From assembly GCF_007829835.1 (NCBI RefSeq), contig NZ_VIWP01000005.1, positions 434,001 to 498,000 of the forward strand: DNA of 64,000 bases, read 5' to 3'. Positions 35,034 to 43,999 of the stretch are shown piece after piece; positions within the stretch are counted from its first letter, which is position 1; each line of letters opens with the position of its first letter. The stretch is from Neorhizobium alkalisoli (GTDB lineage Bacteria; Pseudomonadota; Alphaproteobacteria; Rhizobiales; Rhizobiaceae). The notes beneath the pieces were generated by a model. That model did not search any database. It was not told the DNA's origin and saw only the letters and a program-made list of their open reading frames with translations. A program made the position numbers and the translations under genes.

Positions 35034-36107
35034 TCAGAGCGAACCCTTGGCGGCGGCATCCATGTAGCTGGTGGTGAAACGCAGCTTGATGTTGCCCTTG
35101 TCGCCCAGAACCTTGCCGTCGGGCATCTCGATGCCGATGAAATCGGCCGAGGTCGCGCCATTGCCGAGCAGCGCCTTGGAGAAGAGGAAGTTGCGGACCA
35201 GATCCATCGTTTTCGGCAGATCGGCAGAGGCGGTAAACGTGACGGCATCGGCCGGCTTGTCGAACAGTTTCGTCGCCTTCATCTGCGCTTCGAAACCGGC
35301 AAGATCGGTGCCGGAGGCCTCGCCCATTTCCTTACGGGCGGCCTCGCCCTCAGCGCCGGTCGCGGTCATCACCTTCATCGTGTCGTACCAGATGCCGGCC
35401 AGAGCCTTGCCGAAGTTCGGATTGTCCTTCAGCACCGCCGAATTGGCGACCATGAGATCGATGATCTCGCCGGGGATCTGCGCACTGTCGAACACTTTCT
35501 TCGCGGTCGGATCTTCGAGAATGGTCGAGACCAGCGGGTTCCAGGTGACGACGGCAGTCACGTCAGCCGTCTTGTAGGCGGCGACCATGTCGGCATCTGA
35601 GGTGTTGACCACCTTTACGTCGCGTTCGCTCGAACCCATCGTTTCCAGCGCACGGGCAAGCAGGTAATGCGAGACGGAGAACTCGACGAGATTGACGTTC
35701 TGACCCTTGATATCGGCAAGCTTGTCCTTGTTCTTCAGGATGACGGCGTCGTTGCCATTCGAAAAGTCACCGACGATCACAGCGGTCGTATCGACGCCGC
35801 CGGCTGCGGGAATGGAAAGCCCGTCCATATTGGTCAGCGTCACGGCATCGAAGGCGCCGGCCGTGTACTGGTTCATCGATTCCACATAGTCGTTGAACTG
35901 GGTGACATCGATGGTGATGCCGTATTTGTCGGCCCATTTCTTGACGATGCCGTGATCCTTGGCATAACCCCAGGGCATCCAGCCGACATAGATCGACCAG
36001 GCGACCTTGAATTCCTTTTTCGCTTCAGCATGCGCACCGGACACGGCGCCAAGCGCGATCGCGGCAGACAAAGCGGTGATAGACATCAATTTTTTGAAAT
36101 GCTGCAT
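35034..36107 (-). CDS. ABC importer periplasmic binding protein, guanidine operon
   Basis: A 357-residue NMT1/TauA-like binding protein with a Sec signal ending in AHA (about residue 27). The mature chain opens with FKVAWSIYVGWMPWGYAKDHG, a pattern of nitrate/taurine/urea-type binding proteins. It is first in the operon, directly below the guanidine-I riboswitch, and AAGGGGAAG lies about 4-11 nt before the ATG. Guanidine as ligand is inferred from the riboswitch and the downstream enzymes. Confidence 0.87.
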   Translation of the reverse strand: MQHFKKLMSITALSAAIALGAVSGAHAEAKKEFKVAWSIYVGWMPWGYAKDHGIVKKWADKYGITIDVTQFNDYVESMNQYTAGAFDAVTLTNMDGLSIPAAGGVDTTAVIVGDFSNGNDAVILKNKDKLADIKGQNVNLVEFSVSHYLLARALETMGSSERDVKVVNTSDADMVAAYKTADVTAVVTWNPLVSTILEDPTAKKVFDSAQIPGEIIDLMVANSAVLKDNPNFGKALAGIWYDTMKVMTATGAEGEAARKEMGEASGTDLAGFEAQMKATKLFDKPADAVTFTASADLPKTMDLVRNFLFSKALLGNGATSADFIGIEMPDGKVLGDKGNIKLRFTTSYMDAAAKGSL

Positions 36108-36124
36108 TGGCTTCCCCTTTGTTT

Positions 36125-36164
36125 AAAAAAAGGGATCGGCATAGACCAACGCCGCCAATCCCTT
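36125..36164 (-). terminator. Riboswitch-controlled intrinsic terminator
   Basis: On the minus strand AAGGGATTGGC (36164-36154) pairs with GCCGATCCCTT (36140-36130), an 11-bp stem with one G-U pair, and a run of seven T follows. It lies between the guanidine aptamer and the first gene, so it should be the off-state structure of the switch. Confidence 0.85.
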
Positions 36165-36169
36165 GGCTA

Positions 36170-36274
36170 ACGAGGTCTCCCGGGCTTTTATCCCGCCGTG
36201 CACCTGACGGGATGTCTCCCCGCCAGTGGCAGCTCTCGGACCAGCACGTCAAAACGACGCCGGAACCCTAGCCG
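36170..36274 (-). ncRNA. Guanidine-I (ykkC) riboswitch
   Basis: Read on the minus strand, the hallmark blocks are in order: CTAGGGTTCCGG, then CTGGTCCGAGAG, then ACGGCGGGATAAAAGCCCGG and GGAGACC. These are the conserved core of the guanidine-I class, which turns genes on when guanidine binds. The downstream terminator fits transcriptional control. The riboswitch identifies the substrate of the operon far better than protein similarity does. Confidence 0.95.
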
Positions 36275-36684
36275 CCAACTCGGCAGAAACGATGCAAGCA
36301 GCATGCCAGATTGAGAAAGCCCCGATTTGCAGCAGGTTCAGCTGGCAGGGAGCGCAGATCACGCAAGAAGTGATGAAAATTCAGGCCCGAGGTCAAAAGA
36401 TAGGCGCGCACAGAAAGGCTGGAAAGATTACACTGGGCCGCTACCTAATGGTTTTAGCCATCCGCATCCAACCACCCATGTAGCATCCGCATTGGAAGAC
36501 CAATCTGTACTGCCGCTCCAGGCGGTGGTCATGCGGCAGGCACAGATACCGATATCGCAGGAACCCGGTCGATTGATGATCCTGGTTCATAACCTCTATC
36601 GATACAGCTGGCTGGATGTCCGGCTGAAATTGGTAGATCCTGCCGACGAGGCAAATTCTATTTCGCAAGAATCGAGGAGATCCC
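36275..36684. other. Divergent intergenic region
   Basis: A 410-bp region between the guanidine operon (minus) and the molybdenum hydroxylase operon (plus). It carries the sigma-54 promoter at 36293-36308. Toward the plus operon, GAGGAG precedes the ATG at 36685, but no clear promoter was recognised. Short frames here have no coding character. Confidence 0.55.
36293..36308 (-). promoter_or_regulatory. Sigma-54 promoter of the guanidine operon
   Basis: On the minus strand TGGCATGCTGCTTGCA departs from the RpoN consensus at one position. The -24 GG (36307-36306) and -12 GC (36295-36294) are 10 bp apart as required. The predicted start, near 36283, is about 9 nt before the first conserved aptamer base, which is a tight geometric fit. 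Confidence 0.72.
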
Positions 36685-37146
36685 ATGCAACTCCAGATCA
36701 ACAATAAGACCCACGAAGTCGATGCCGATGGCGATACCCCGCTTCTCTGGGTTATCCGCGACAATCTCGGCATGACCGGCACCAAATATGGCTGCGGTCT
36801 TGCACAATGCGGCGCCTGTTCGGTGCTTGTGGATGGGGAGATCGTCCGCTCCTGCGTCACGCCACTCGACAGCGTTATCGGCCGTTCGGTCACGACGATC
36901 GAAGCGATCGAGACGGATCCGGTCGGCAAGGCCGTGGTCGCAGCCTGGGTCAACCATCAGGTGCCGCAATGCGGTTACTGTCAGTCCGGTCAGGTGATGG
37001 CCGCGACCGCTCTCCTCAAGCAGACGCCTAACCCGACGGAAGACGATATCGCCGCGGCGATGGTCAATCTCTGTCGATGCGGCACCTACAACTTCATCAA
37101 GACTGCGGTCAATGAAGTTGCAGGTCGCAAGGAGGCATCGCTATGA
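36685..37146 (+). CDS. Molybdenum hydroxylase, 2Fe-2S subunit (IorA type)
   Basis: A 153-residue iron-sulfur subunit. The plant-type cluster cysteines are in CGLAQCGACSVL and the second cluster in CGYCQSGQ and CRCGTY. Length and pairing match the alpha subunit of isoquinoline 1-oxidoreductase and related aldehyde oxidoreductases. It overlaps the large subunit gene by 4 nt. It passes electrons from the molybdenum site toward the cytochrome encoded downstream. Confidence 0.93.
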   Translation: MQLQINNKTHEVDADGDTPLLWVIRDNLGMTGTKYGCGLAQCGACSVLVDGEIVRSCVTPLDSVIGRSVTTIEAIETDPVGKAVVAAWVNHQVPQCGYCQSGQVMAATALLKQTPNPTEDDIAAAMVNLCRCGTYNFIKTAVNEVAGRKEASL

Positions 37147-39410
37147 ACGAGATCCTCCGCCACCCTTCGGCCGAAGCCGAACTCCCAACCGGTGCGCCCG
37201 TCAACATGTCCCGCCGCGGCTTCCTGCTCGGCTCGGCCGGCGTCGCCGCCGGCGCTCTCGTGATCGGCTTCGGCCTTCCCGTCGGCACTGCCCGCGCGCA
37301 GGATGCCGCAGCGAAAGTCGCCCCCGGCACCCGCGTCCCGGCATTTCTTGAAATCCGTCCGGACAATACCGCCCGCCTTATGAGCCCCTTCGTCGAAGGC
37401 GGCCAGGGCGTCTTCACGGCGATGGCACAGATCGTCGGCGAAGAACTCGACATGGATCCGCAGTCCTTCGTGGTCGAAAACGCGCCGACCGGCCCGGACT
37501 ATCTCGTTGTCTTCGGCAAGATGCGCATCACCGGCGGCTCGATGTCGGTCCGCACCAGCTACGACACGATGCGCCATCTCGGCGCCTCGGCACGCGCCAT
37601 GATGATCGAGGCCGCGGCAACGCGCCTTGGTGTTCCGGCCGCCGAACTGACGACCGAACCAGGACAGGTCGTGCATGCCGCCTCCAGCCGCAAGGTTTCT
37701 TATGGCGAGCTTGCGGGCGATGCGTTGAACCTGCCGGTTCCGGCAGCCGACAGTGTCAAGCTGCGCGACCCGAGCCAGTTCCGCTGGATCGGCAAGCCGG
37801 TCAAGCGCCTTGATATGTACGACAAGTCGACCGGCCGCGCGATCTACGGCATCGACACCAAGGTGGACGGCATGCTGCATGCCGCCGTCCAGCATGCGCC
37901 GCGTCTCGGCATGACGGTTGCCAGCATCCGCAACGAAGATGTCGTCAAGGCCATGAAGGGCGTGCATTCCGTGCACAAGCTCGATGGTGCGGTCGCCGTC
38001 GTCGCGGAACGCTGGTGGAATGCCAAGCGCGCGGTCGAGGCGCTTCAGGTCCAGTGGAACGAGGCGGGAGCCGAAGCCAAGGGCAAGGGCATCCGAGTTA
38101 TGCCCGCAGATTTCTCGACCGCCGCCTTTGCCGATCGCCTGGCCAAGGAACCGGGTGCCGGCAAGGATGCGGAGAAGGAAGGCGATGCCGCGGGCGTTCT
38201 GGCCAGCGCCAAGACCGTCGTCTCCGCCACCTATCACAGCCAGTACCTGCACCACGCCCAGCTCGAACCGCCCTCGACGCTTGCCCGCTTCAATGACGAC
38301 GGCAGTCTCGATCTGTGGATGCCCAACCAGGCGCCGGAAATGTTCCAGGCCGACATCGCCAAGATGACCGGCCTCGACGCTTCCAAGGTCAATGTCCACA
38401 GCCCGCTTCTCGGCGGCTTTTTCGGCCGGCACTTTCTCTACAAGTCGGCCAATCCCTATCCGCAGGCCATCCAGCTTGCCAAGGAAACGGGAAAGCCGAT
38501 CAAGCTGATCTGGACCCGCGAGGAGGAATTCCTGCGTGACCCGATGCGTCCCATGGCAGCGGTCCGTTTCCGCGGCGCTCTCGACGAGACCGGCATGCCG
38601 ATCGCGATCGAGGCAATCAGCGTCTGCGAAGGCCCGACCGAAGGCATTTCCGGCCACAACCCGGACAAGATGGACCCGACGGCTCTGGAAGGCCTGACCG
38701 GCAAGGACTATGCCATCCCGAACAAGCGGATCGCCCAGCTTTATGTCGAGAACCCGACCATGCTCGCCTATTGGCGTTCCGTCGGCAATTCGATGAACGA
38801 CTTCCTCTACGAGTCCTTCCTCGACGAACTCGCAGATAAGGGCGGCCAGGATCCCTATGAGCTGCGCCTGAAACTGCTCAAGGACAATCCCCGCCTCAGC
38901 AACCTCCTGAAGGCGGCGGGTGAAATGTCCGGCGGCTGGAAGCGTGGCCCGTATACGGCCGCGGACGGCACGCGACGGGCGCGCGGCGTCGGCATGGCTT
39001 CGCCTTTCGGCAGCTATACGGCGGCGATTGCGGAAGTCTCGATCAAGGCCGGCGAAATCGTCGTGCACGAGGTCTGGGAAGCCATCGATCCGGGCAGCAT
39101 CGTCAATCCGGCGATCATCGACGCGCAGATCCAGTCTGCCGTTGCGCTCGGCCTGTCGCAGGTCCTGCTCGAGGAAGCCGTCTACGAAAAGGGTGTGCCG
39201 GTCGCACGCAATTACGACCTCTATCCCATCCTTCCGCCCTCACGCATGCCGCGGGTTCACGCGCGGATCGTCGAGAGCGGTGAAAAGATGGGTGGCATCG
39301 GCGAGCCCGGCCTTCCCGCCATCCCGCCGGCAGTTGCGAATGCGGTCTCGACCCTCACGGGTCAGCGTATCCGCAGCATGCCGCTCTCCCACTACACGTT
39401 CGAAGCCTGA
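37143..39410 (+). CDS. Molybdenum hydroxylase, molybdopterin subunit (IorB type), Tat-exported
   Basis: A 755-residue molybdopterin-cytosine-dinucleotide-type subunit. The twin-arginine signal SRRGFLLGSAGVAAGAL (about residues 21-37) ends near ARAQ, so the complex is exported folded. Family blocks include GGQGVFT, YHSQYLHHAQLEPPSTLARF, SPLLGGFFGRHF and the C-terminal GEPGLPAIPPAVANA with the catalytic glutamate. Members oxidise N-heterocycles or aldehydes; the substrate is unknown. No maturation factor is encoded nearby. Confidence 0.92.
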   Translation: MNEILRHPSAEAELPTGAPVNMSRRGFLLGSAGVAAGALVIGFGLPVGTARAQDAAAKVAPGTRVPAFLEIRPDNTARLMSPFVEGGQGVFTAMAQIVGEELDMDPQSFVVENAPTGPDYLVVFGKMRITGGSMSVRTSYDTMRHLGASARAMMIEAAATRLGVPAAELTTEPGQVVHAASSRKVSYGELAGDALNLPVPAADSVKLRDPSQFRWIGKPVKRLDMYDKSTGRAIYGIDTKVDGMLHAAVQHAPRLGMTVASIRNEDVVKAMKGVHSVHKLDGAVAVVAERWWNAKRAVEALQVQWNEAGAEAKGKGIRVMPADFSTAAFADRLAKEPGAGKDAEKEGDAAGVLASAKTVVSATYHSQYLHHAQLEPPSTLARFNDDGSLDLWMPNQAPEMFQADIAKMTGLDASKVNVHSPLLGGFFGRHFLYKSANPYPQAIQLAKETGKPIKLIWTREEEFLRDPMRPMAAVRFRGALDETGMPIAIEAISVCEGPTEGISGHNPDKMDPTALEGLTGKDYAIPNKRIAQLYVENPTMLAYWRSVGNSMNDFLYESFLDELADKGGQDPYELRLKLLKDNPRLSNLLKAAGEMSGGWKRGPYTAADGTRRARGVGMASPFGSYTAAIAEVSIKAGEIVVHEVWEAIDPGSIVNPAIIDAQIQSAVALGLSQVLLEEAVYEKGVPVARNYDLYPILPPSRMPRVHARIVESGEKMGGIGEPGLPAIPPAVANAVSTLTGQRIRSMPLSHYTFEA

Positions 39411-39533
39411 CGCCTCGCTTGGCAGCGCCCGGAAACATCCGGGCCGGCCGGGCTCGAGATGCGCCGCGATTGGCCTGCAAGGGCCATGCGGCGCTTTCGT
39501 CGCAACGAAACCTGTTTATAGGATGGAACGTCC

Positions 39534-40868
39534 TTGAAGAAATTTCTTCTGACCCTGATCGCAATCATCGTGATTGCCGGTGGCGGCCTTTTCTGGTTCG
39601 TCACCCACAAGCCCGGCTCGCCTTTTGATGGCGAGACCGCTTCTGCCGCCCCGGCAGACCTCGTCCATCGCGGCGAGATGGTGGCCCGCCAGGCGGACTG
39701 CGTCGCCTGTCACAGCACGCCGGACAGCAAGCCGTTCTCCGGCGGACTGGAAATGGGCACGCCGCTCGGCTCGATCTTCGCCACCAATATCAGCCCGGAC
39801 AAACAGACCGGTATCGGCAATTACACGCTTGCCGATTTCGACCGTGCCGTCCGCCATGGCGTGACGCCCGATGGCAAGCGCCTTTACCCGGCCATGCCTT
39901 ACCCGTCCTACGTCAAGATGACGGATGATGACATCCGCGCGCTCTATGCCTTCATGATGAACGGAGTCCAGCCGCAGAATGTGCCAAACAAGCCAAGCGG
40001 CATCGAATGGCCGATGAACATGCGCTGGCCGCTCGCCTTGTGGAACGCCGTCTTTGTCCCGTCCGGCACCTATGCGGCAAAACCACAGCAGGATGAACAG
40101 TGGAACCGCGGCGCCTATCTCGTCCAGGCCGCCGGCCATTGCGGCGCATGCCACACGCCGCGCAGCGTCACGATGAACGAAAAGGCGCTCGACGAAGGCG
40201 GCACCGACTTCCTCGCCGGCGCCCTGCTCGATGGCTGGTACGCGCCGAGCCTGCGTCAGGACCACAATACCGGCCTTGCGCGCTGGAGCGAGGACGACAT
40301 CTTCGCCTTCCTCAAGAACGGCCGCAACAAGCATGCCGTCGTCTTTGGTTCGATGGCCGAGGCCTATAACAACTCCACCCAGTTCATGACGGATGACGAC
40401 CTGAAGGCGATCAGCCATTATCTGAAATCACTCCCCGGCGATCCGGCGCGGGACGGACAGCCCTGGGCCTATGTCGCGGCAACATCGGCCACTGGCAATG
40501 CCGGCAAGCCCGGCGCCCAGACCTATGCGGCGAAATGCGGTTTCTGTCATGGTACCGACGGCCGCGGCAAGAACGAGTGGATCCCGCCGCTTGCGGGTGC
40601 TGCCTCCTCGCTGATCAGCCACAGTGAATCGCAAGTCAACGTGACCCTGAACGGCTCGGCCCGCGTGGTGACGGCGGATATCCCGGATGCCTACCGCATG
40701 CCGTCCTTCCGCGAACAGCTGTCCGATCGCCAGATCGCGGACGTGATCAGCTATGTGCGCTCGTCCTGGGGCAACCACGGCGGACCGGTGACGCCGGAAG
40801 ACGTGAAGGCGCTTCGGGAACATACCGATCCGGCCAGCAGCAACCCGATCGTGCTTCAGATGCGGTGA
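39534..40868 (+). CDS. Membrane-anchored triheme cytochrome c (electron acceptor)
   Basis: A 444-residue cytochrome with three haem-binding motifs: CVACH (about 55), CGACH (about 203) and CGFCH (about 338). The N terminus has one TM anchor (LTLIAIIVIAGGGLFWFV). It resembles the cytochrome subunit of exported alcohol/aldehyde dehydrogenases and is the likely electron acceptor of the IorAB-type enzyme. The start is a TTG with AGGATGGA upstream; no in-frame ATG fits. The 123-bp spacer before it has a 6-bp hairpin (39427-39444). Confidence 0.9.
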   Translation: MKKFLLTLIAIIVIAGGGLFWFVTHKPGSPFDGETASAAPADLVHRGEMVARQADCVACHSTPDSKPFSGGLEMGTPLGSIFATNISPDKQTGIGNYTLADFDRAVRHGVTPDGKRLYPAMPYPSYVKMTDDDIRALYAFMMNGVQPQNVPNKPSGIEWPMNMRWPLALWNAVFVPSGTYAAKPQQDEQWNRGAYLVQAAGHCGACHTPRSVTMNEKALDEGGTDFLAGALLDGWYAPSLRQDHNTGLARWSEDDIFAFLKNGRNKHAVVFGSMAEAYNNSTQFMTDDDLKAISHYLKSLPGDPARDGQPWAYVAATSATGNAGKPGAQTYAAKCGFCHGTDGRGKNEWIPPLAGAASSLISHSESQVNVTLNGSARVVTADIPDAYRMPSFREQLSDRQIADVISYVRSSWGNHGGPVTPEDVKALREHTDPASSNPIVLQMR

Positions 40869-40878
40869 TGTTTTGGGA

Positions 40879-40912
40879 GGGGCCTGTCGTCAAAGCAGGC
40901 CCCTTCATTTTT
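40879..40912 (+). terminator. Intrinsic terminator after the cytochrome gene
   Basis: GGGGCCTG (40879-40886) pairs with CAGGCCCC (40896-40903) across a 9-nt loop and is followed by a T-rich stretch. It closes the molybdenum hydroxylase operon. Confidence 0.85.
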
Positions 40913-41093
40913 CGCCCGCTTTGCAATCAATCTCTCCGGCCGGAGCGGTCATGCCGGAAATGAACGTCGGTTTGAGCGAAATAGCGCAATGCCTCTGCCC
41001 TCCATGGTGCTAAAGGGATAATTGTCGCAGGCCGGACCTTTGACCCTGTCCCGAGGCGATGTTCGGCGCACAAGCACGAGGGCAAGGTTTTCG

Positions 41094-41606
41094 ATGGGAA
41101 TGGACACGACCGGAAAGACGACCGTCAGGCCTGCCAGAAAGGCGGATGTGGCCGTGCTCGGCAAATACGGCGCCATGCTGGTGGCGCTCCATCACCAATG
41201 GGACCGAGACCGCTTCATTCCCGCCGCCAAAAGTACGCCGGCCTCTTACTCGCACTGGCTCGAAAGCCAGATTCCCCGGCCCGAAATCGTCGTCCTCGTC
41301 GCCGAACGGGCTGGAGCGGTCATCGGCTATACCTATGCCGGCCTGGAAGGCTATGACTACATGGATCTGCGGGGACCGGCCGGAGTGATCTACGATCTCT
41401 TCGTCGATCCCGACCGGCGCAAGGAGGGTGTCGGCCGCATGCTGCTGTTGGCAACCATCGAGGAACTTAAAATGCGTGGCGCACCTCAGGTCCTTTTGTC
41501 GACCGCCCACAAGAACGAAGCGGCACAGAGCCTGTTTTCTTCCTGCGGCTTCCGCCCGACGATGATCGAGATGACCCTCAACATTCCGCCGGCAGACCGC
41601 ACGTGA
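41094..41606 (+). CDS. GNAT family N-acetyltransferase
   Basis: A 170-residue GNAT enzyme. The acetyl-CoA loop is in DLFVDPDRRKEGVGRMLL (R/Q-x-x-G-x-G/A form), and the C-terminal NEAAQSLFSSCGF is typical. The start could be this ATG or the one two codons later; the frame extends up to 41022 without family similarity. It is convergent with the LysR gene (4 nt apart). The substrate is unknown. Confidence 0.8.
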   Translation: MGMDTTGKTTVRPARKADVAVLGKYGAMLVALHHQWDRDRFIPAAKSTPASYSHWLESQIPRPEIVVLVAERAGAVIGYTYAGLEGYDYMDLRGPAGVIYDLFVDPDRRKEGVGRMLLLATIEELKMRGAPQVLLSTAHKNEAAQSLFSSCGFRPTMIEMTLNIPPADRT

Positions 41607-41610
41607 TCCT

Positions 41611-42507
41611 CTATCGATAACGCAGCGCCTCGATCAGCAGCGCGAAAGCCGGCGATGCGAGGCGACGGCTCGGATAATAGAGATGATAGCCCGGGAACGG
41701 CGCACACCAGTCCTCGAGCACCTGCACCAGCCGCCCGTCCTTGACCAGCGGGCCGAGATGATCGTCCGGCAGACAGGTGAGGCCCACCCCGTCAAGCGCC
41801 GCATCGATGATCATAGGCACGTCGTTGCAGACGAATTGCCCTTCGACACGCACGTTGAGCGGCCGCCCGTCGCGCTCGAATTCCCAGGCATACAGTCCGC
41901 CGAGTGTCGGCAGGCGAAGGTTGATGCATCTGTGCTGCGTCAGGTCGTGCGGCGTCTGCGGTATCGGATGGCGCTTGAAATATTCGGGCGAGCCCGCCAC
42001 CATCATGCGCAGTTCCGGACCGATCCTGACCGCGATCATGTCCTTTTCGATGCTTTCGCCCAGCCGCACACCCGCATCGAAACGTTCCGCCACCAGATCG
42101 ACAAACCGCTGGTCGACAGAAATCTCGACATTGATATCGAGATAGTCGGTCATCAGCCGCTTGACCGCAGGCATCAGGATCGTCTCGGCGGCATGCCGGC
42201 TGGAGGTGATGCGGATATTGCCGCCGGGTTGCTGGCGCATCGCGCTCAGGGCGTCGATCCGGCCCCTGATATCGTTGAAGGCGGGGCGCAGCGTCTCCAT
42301 CAGCTGTTCGCCGGCCTCGGTTGCGACGACATTGCGCGTCGTCCGCGTCAGAAGCCGCACGCCCATCCGCTCTTCGACCCGTCGCACCGTATGGCTCAGC
42401 GACGATTGCGATGTGCCAAGCTGCGCCGCCGCACGCGTAAAACTGCGCTCTTCCGCAACCGTCAGAAAGGCGACGAGATCACCCAGCTCATCCCGTTTCA
42501 TCATCAC
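41611..42507 (-). CDS. LysR family regulator next to the CMD-cupin gene
   Basis: A 298-residue LysR regulator (three ATG codons in a row at the start, so 296 is possible). The winged HTH contains AAAQLGTSQSSLSHTVRRVE, and the effector domain follows with the subgroup pattern (GRPLNVRVEGQFVCNDV). It is divergent from the double-CMD gene with 276 bp between, an arrangement often seen in rhizobia, and likely activates that gene. Confidence 0.9.
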   Translation of the reverse strand: MMMKRDELGDLVAFLTVAEERSFTRAAAQLGTSQSSLSHTVRRVEERMGVRLLTRTTRNVVATEAGEQLMETLRPAFNDIRGRIDALSAMRQQPGGNIRITSSRHAAETILMPAVKRLMTDYLDINVEISVDQRFVDLVAERFDAGVRLGESIEKDMIAVRIGPELRMMVAGSPEYFKRHPIPQTPHDLTQHRCINLRLPTLGGLYAWEFERDGRPLNVRVEGQFVCNDVPMIIDAALDGVGLTCLPDDHLGPLVKDGRLVQVLEDWCAPFPGYHLYYPSRRLASPAFALLIEALRYR

Positions 42508-42633
42508 TCATGAATCCAAAGTATAGGTTATGCAATGAATTAACATTCGGCCGGATCTATCCGCCAGCGCTAAATCCGTTTGCACGACGAGTTGATTGAC
42601 GGTGACCACCCGTCTCGCCTCCCTGGCACCGCA

Positions 42634-42645
42634 CATTCATGAATG
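42634..42645. promoter_or_regulatory. 12-bp palindrome in the LysR/CMD spacer
   Basis: CATTCATGAATG is perfectly self-complementary and lies about 140 bp upstream of the CMD-cupin gene. A CCTCT/AGAGG hairpin is near 42671. Either might be a regulator site; evidence is only symmetry and place. Confidence 0.25.
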
Positions 42646-42783
42646 GAACGCATAAGGCCAATCGATTTTCACCCTCTAGTTTAAGAGGCGCAGACCCCCA
42701 CTTCATTGGAAACGCGAGCTCCCGGATGACGTCGGTCGACCCGGATCGGGACTGCTCAGCGGAGCCATGAAGAGGAACCAGAG

Positions 42784-43980
42784 ATGAAGAATATCGTCGC
42801 CAGCATCGCCATGTCCACGCTTGCCGCAACCGGCGCAGAGGCACAGGAAGAACGGCGCCGTGTCGCTCCTCCTGCCGTCTACGACGTCGCGCCCGGCCTC
42901 GGCGACTTCACCGACAATGTCCTTTTCGGCGAAGTCTGGGAACGCACCGAACTCAAGCCGCGTGATCGCAGCCTCGTCACCGTGTCCGCCATCGTCTCGA
43001 CCGGCAGGACCGCCCAGATCGGCGGCCATGTGCGCCGGGCTCTCGATAACGGTGTCAAGCCGGAGGAAATCGGTGAGCTGATCACCCAGCTTGCCTTCTA
43101 TTCCGGTTGGCCGAACGCCATGTCCGCAGTGGCCGAAACCAAAAAGGTGTTCGACGAGCGCAATATCGGGCCCGTGGCAAGCAGCGCGGCTGCACGGATC
43201 GAGCTCGAAGCTGCGGCGGAAGCAGCACGCACTGCAACGGTCAACGGCTCCGTGGCGCCGACGGCAGCCGCTCTTGCCGACCTGACCAACCGTGTGCTCT
43301 TCGGCGATCTTTGGCAGCGCCCCGACCTTTCCGCACGTGACCGCAGCCTGGTGACGATGTCGGCGCTGATCGCGATCGGCCAGCCGGAGCAACTGCCCTT
43401 CCATGCCAATCGCGCAATGGATAATGGCCTGAGCCGCGCCGAGGCCTCCGAAGCCGTGACCCATATCGCCTTTTATGCCGGCTGGCCGCGCGCCATGTCG
43501 GCCGTGCCGGTGCTGAGCCGGGTCTTCGAAACCCGCAATGCCGCCGCCCAGCCGGCACCTGCACCGGCGAACATCCAGGTCACCCGTGCCGGCGCGACCC
43601 CGGCAAAGGGGCCGGCGGATTATTTCACCGGCGAGGTCCAGGTCTCGGGCAATTACAAGGGCACCGAACCAGCACGGATCAGCGGCGCGACGGTCTCGTT
43701 TTCAGCCGGCAGCCGCACGGCCTGGCACACACATCCGCTGGGCCAGACGCTGTTCATCGTCTCCGGCACCGGATGGGTGCAGAAGGAAGGCGAGGCCGTC
43801 CAAACGGTCAAGCCGGGCGATGTCGTATGGATCCCGCCGCTGGTCAGACATTGGCATGGCGCTTCGATGGATGAGCCGATGGCGCATTTCGCCGTTGCGG
43901 AAGCCCAGAACGGCAGCGTCGTGACCTGGCTGGAAAAGGTATCCGATGAGGATTACAACAAGGGCAGCGCCATAGATTGA
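42784..43980 (+). CDS. Secreted double carboxymuconolactone-decarboxylase plus cupin protein
   Basis: A 398-residue fusion. A short Sec signal (about 1-21, ending AEA) is followed by two CMD/AhpD-like domains (about 35-125 and 155-245), each with LFGE/DxW, RDRSLVT and FYxGWPxAMSAV blocks, then a cupin (about 280-395) with the metal motif HTHPLGQTLFIVSG. The CMD domains lack the CxxC of AhpD, so peroxidase activity of that kind is unlikely. It is operon partner of a flavodoxin 19 nt downstream and probably under the divergent LysR regulator. Confidence 0.85.
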   Translation: MKNIVASIAMSTLAATGAEAQEERRRVAPPAVYDVAPGLGDFTDNVLFGEVWERTELKPRDRSLVTVSAIVSTGRTAQIGGHVRRALDNGVKPEEIGELITQLAFYSGWPNAMSAVAETKKVFDERNIGPVASSAAARIELEAAAEAARTATVNGSVAPTAAALADLTNRVLFGDLWQRPDLSARDRSLVTMSALIAIGQPEQLPFHANRAMDNGLSRAEASEAVTHIAFYAGWPRAMSAVPVLSRVFETRNAAAQPAPAPANIQVTRAGATPAKGPADYFTGEVQVSGNYKGTEPARISGATVSFSAGSRTAWHTHPLGQTLFIVSGTGWVQKEGEAVQTVKPGDVVWIPPLVRHWHGASMDEPMAHFAVAEAQNGSVVTWLEKVSDEDYNKGSAID

Positions 43981-43999
43981 ACGCGGGGAGCAAGCAAAG

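Noticed and set aside
36275..36684. Short coding frames in the divergent spacer
   Set aside because: No ribosome sites or codon bias, and the frames overlap the riboswitch or promoter region.
37086..39068. Minus-strand open frame of 660 codons
   Set aside because: Antisense shadow of the molybdopterin subunit gene; no family features and no ribosome site.
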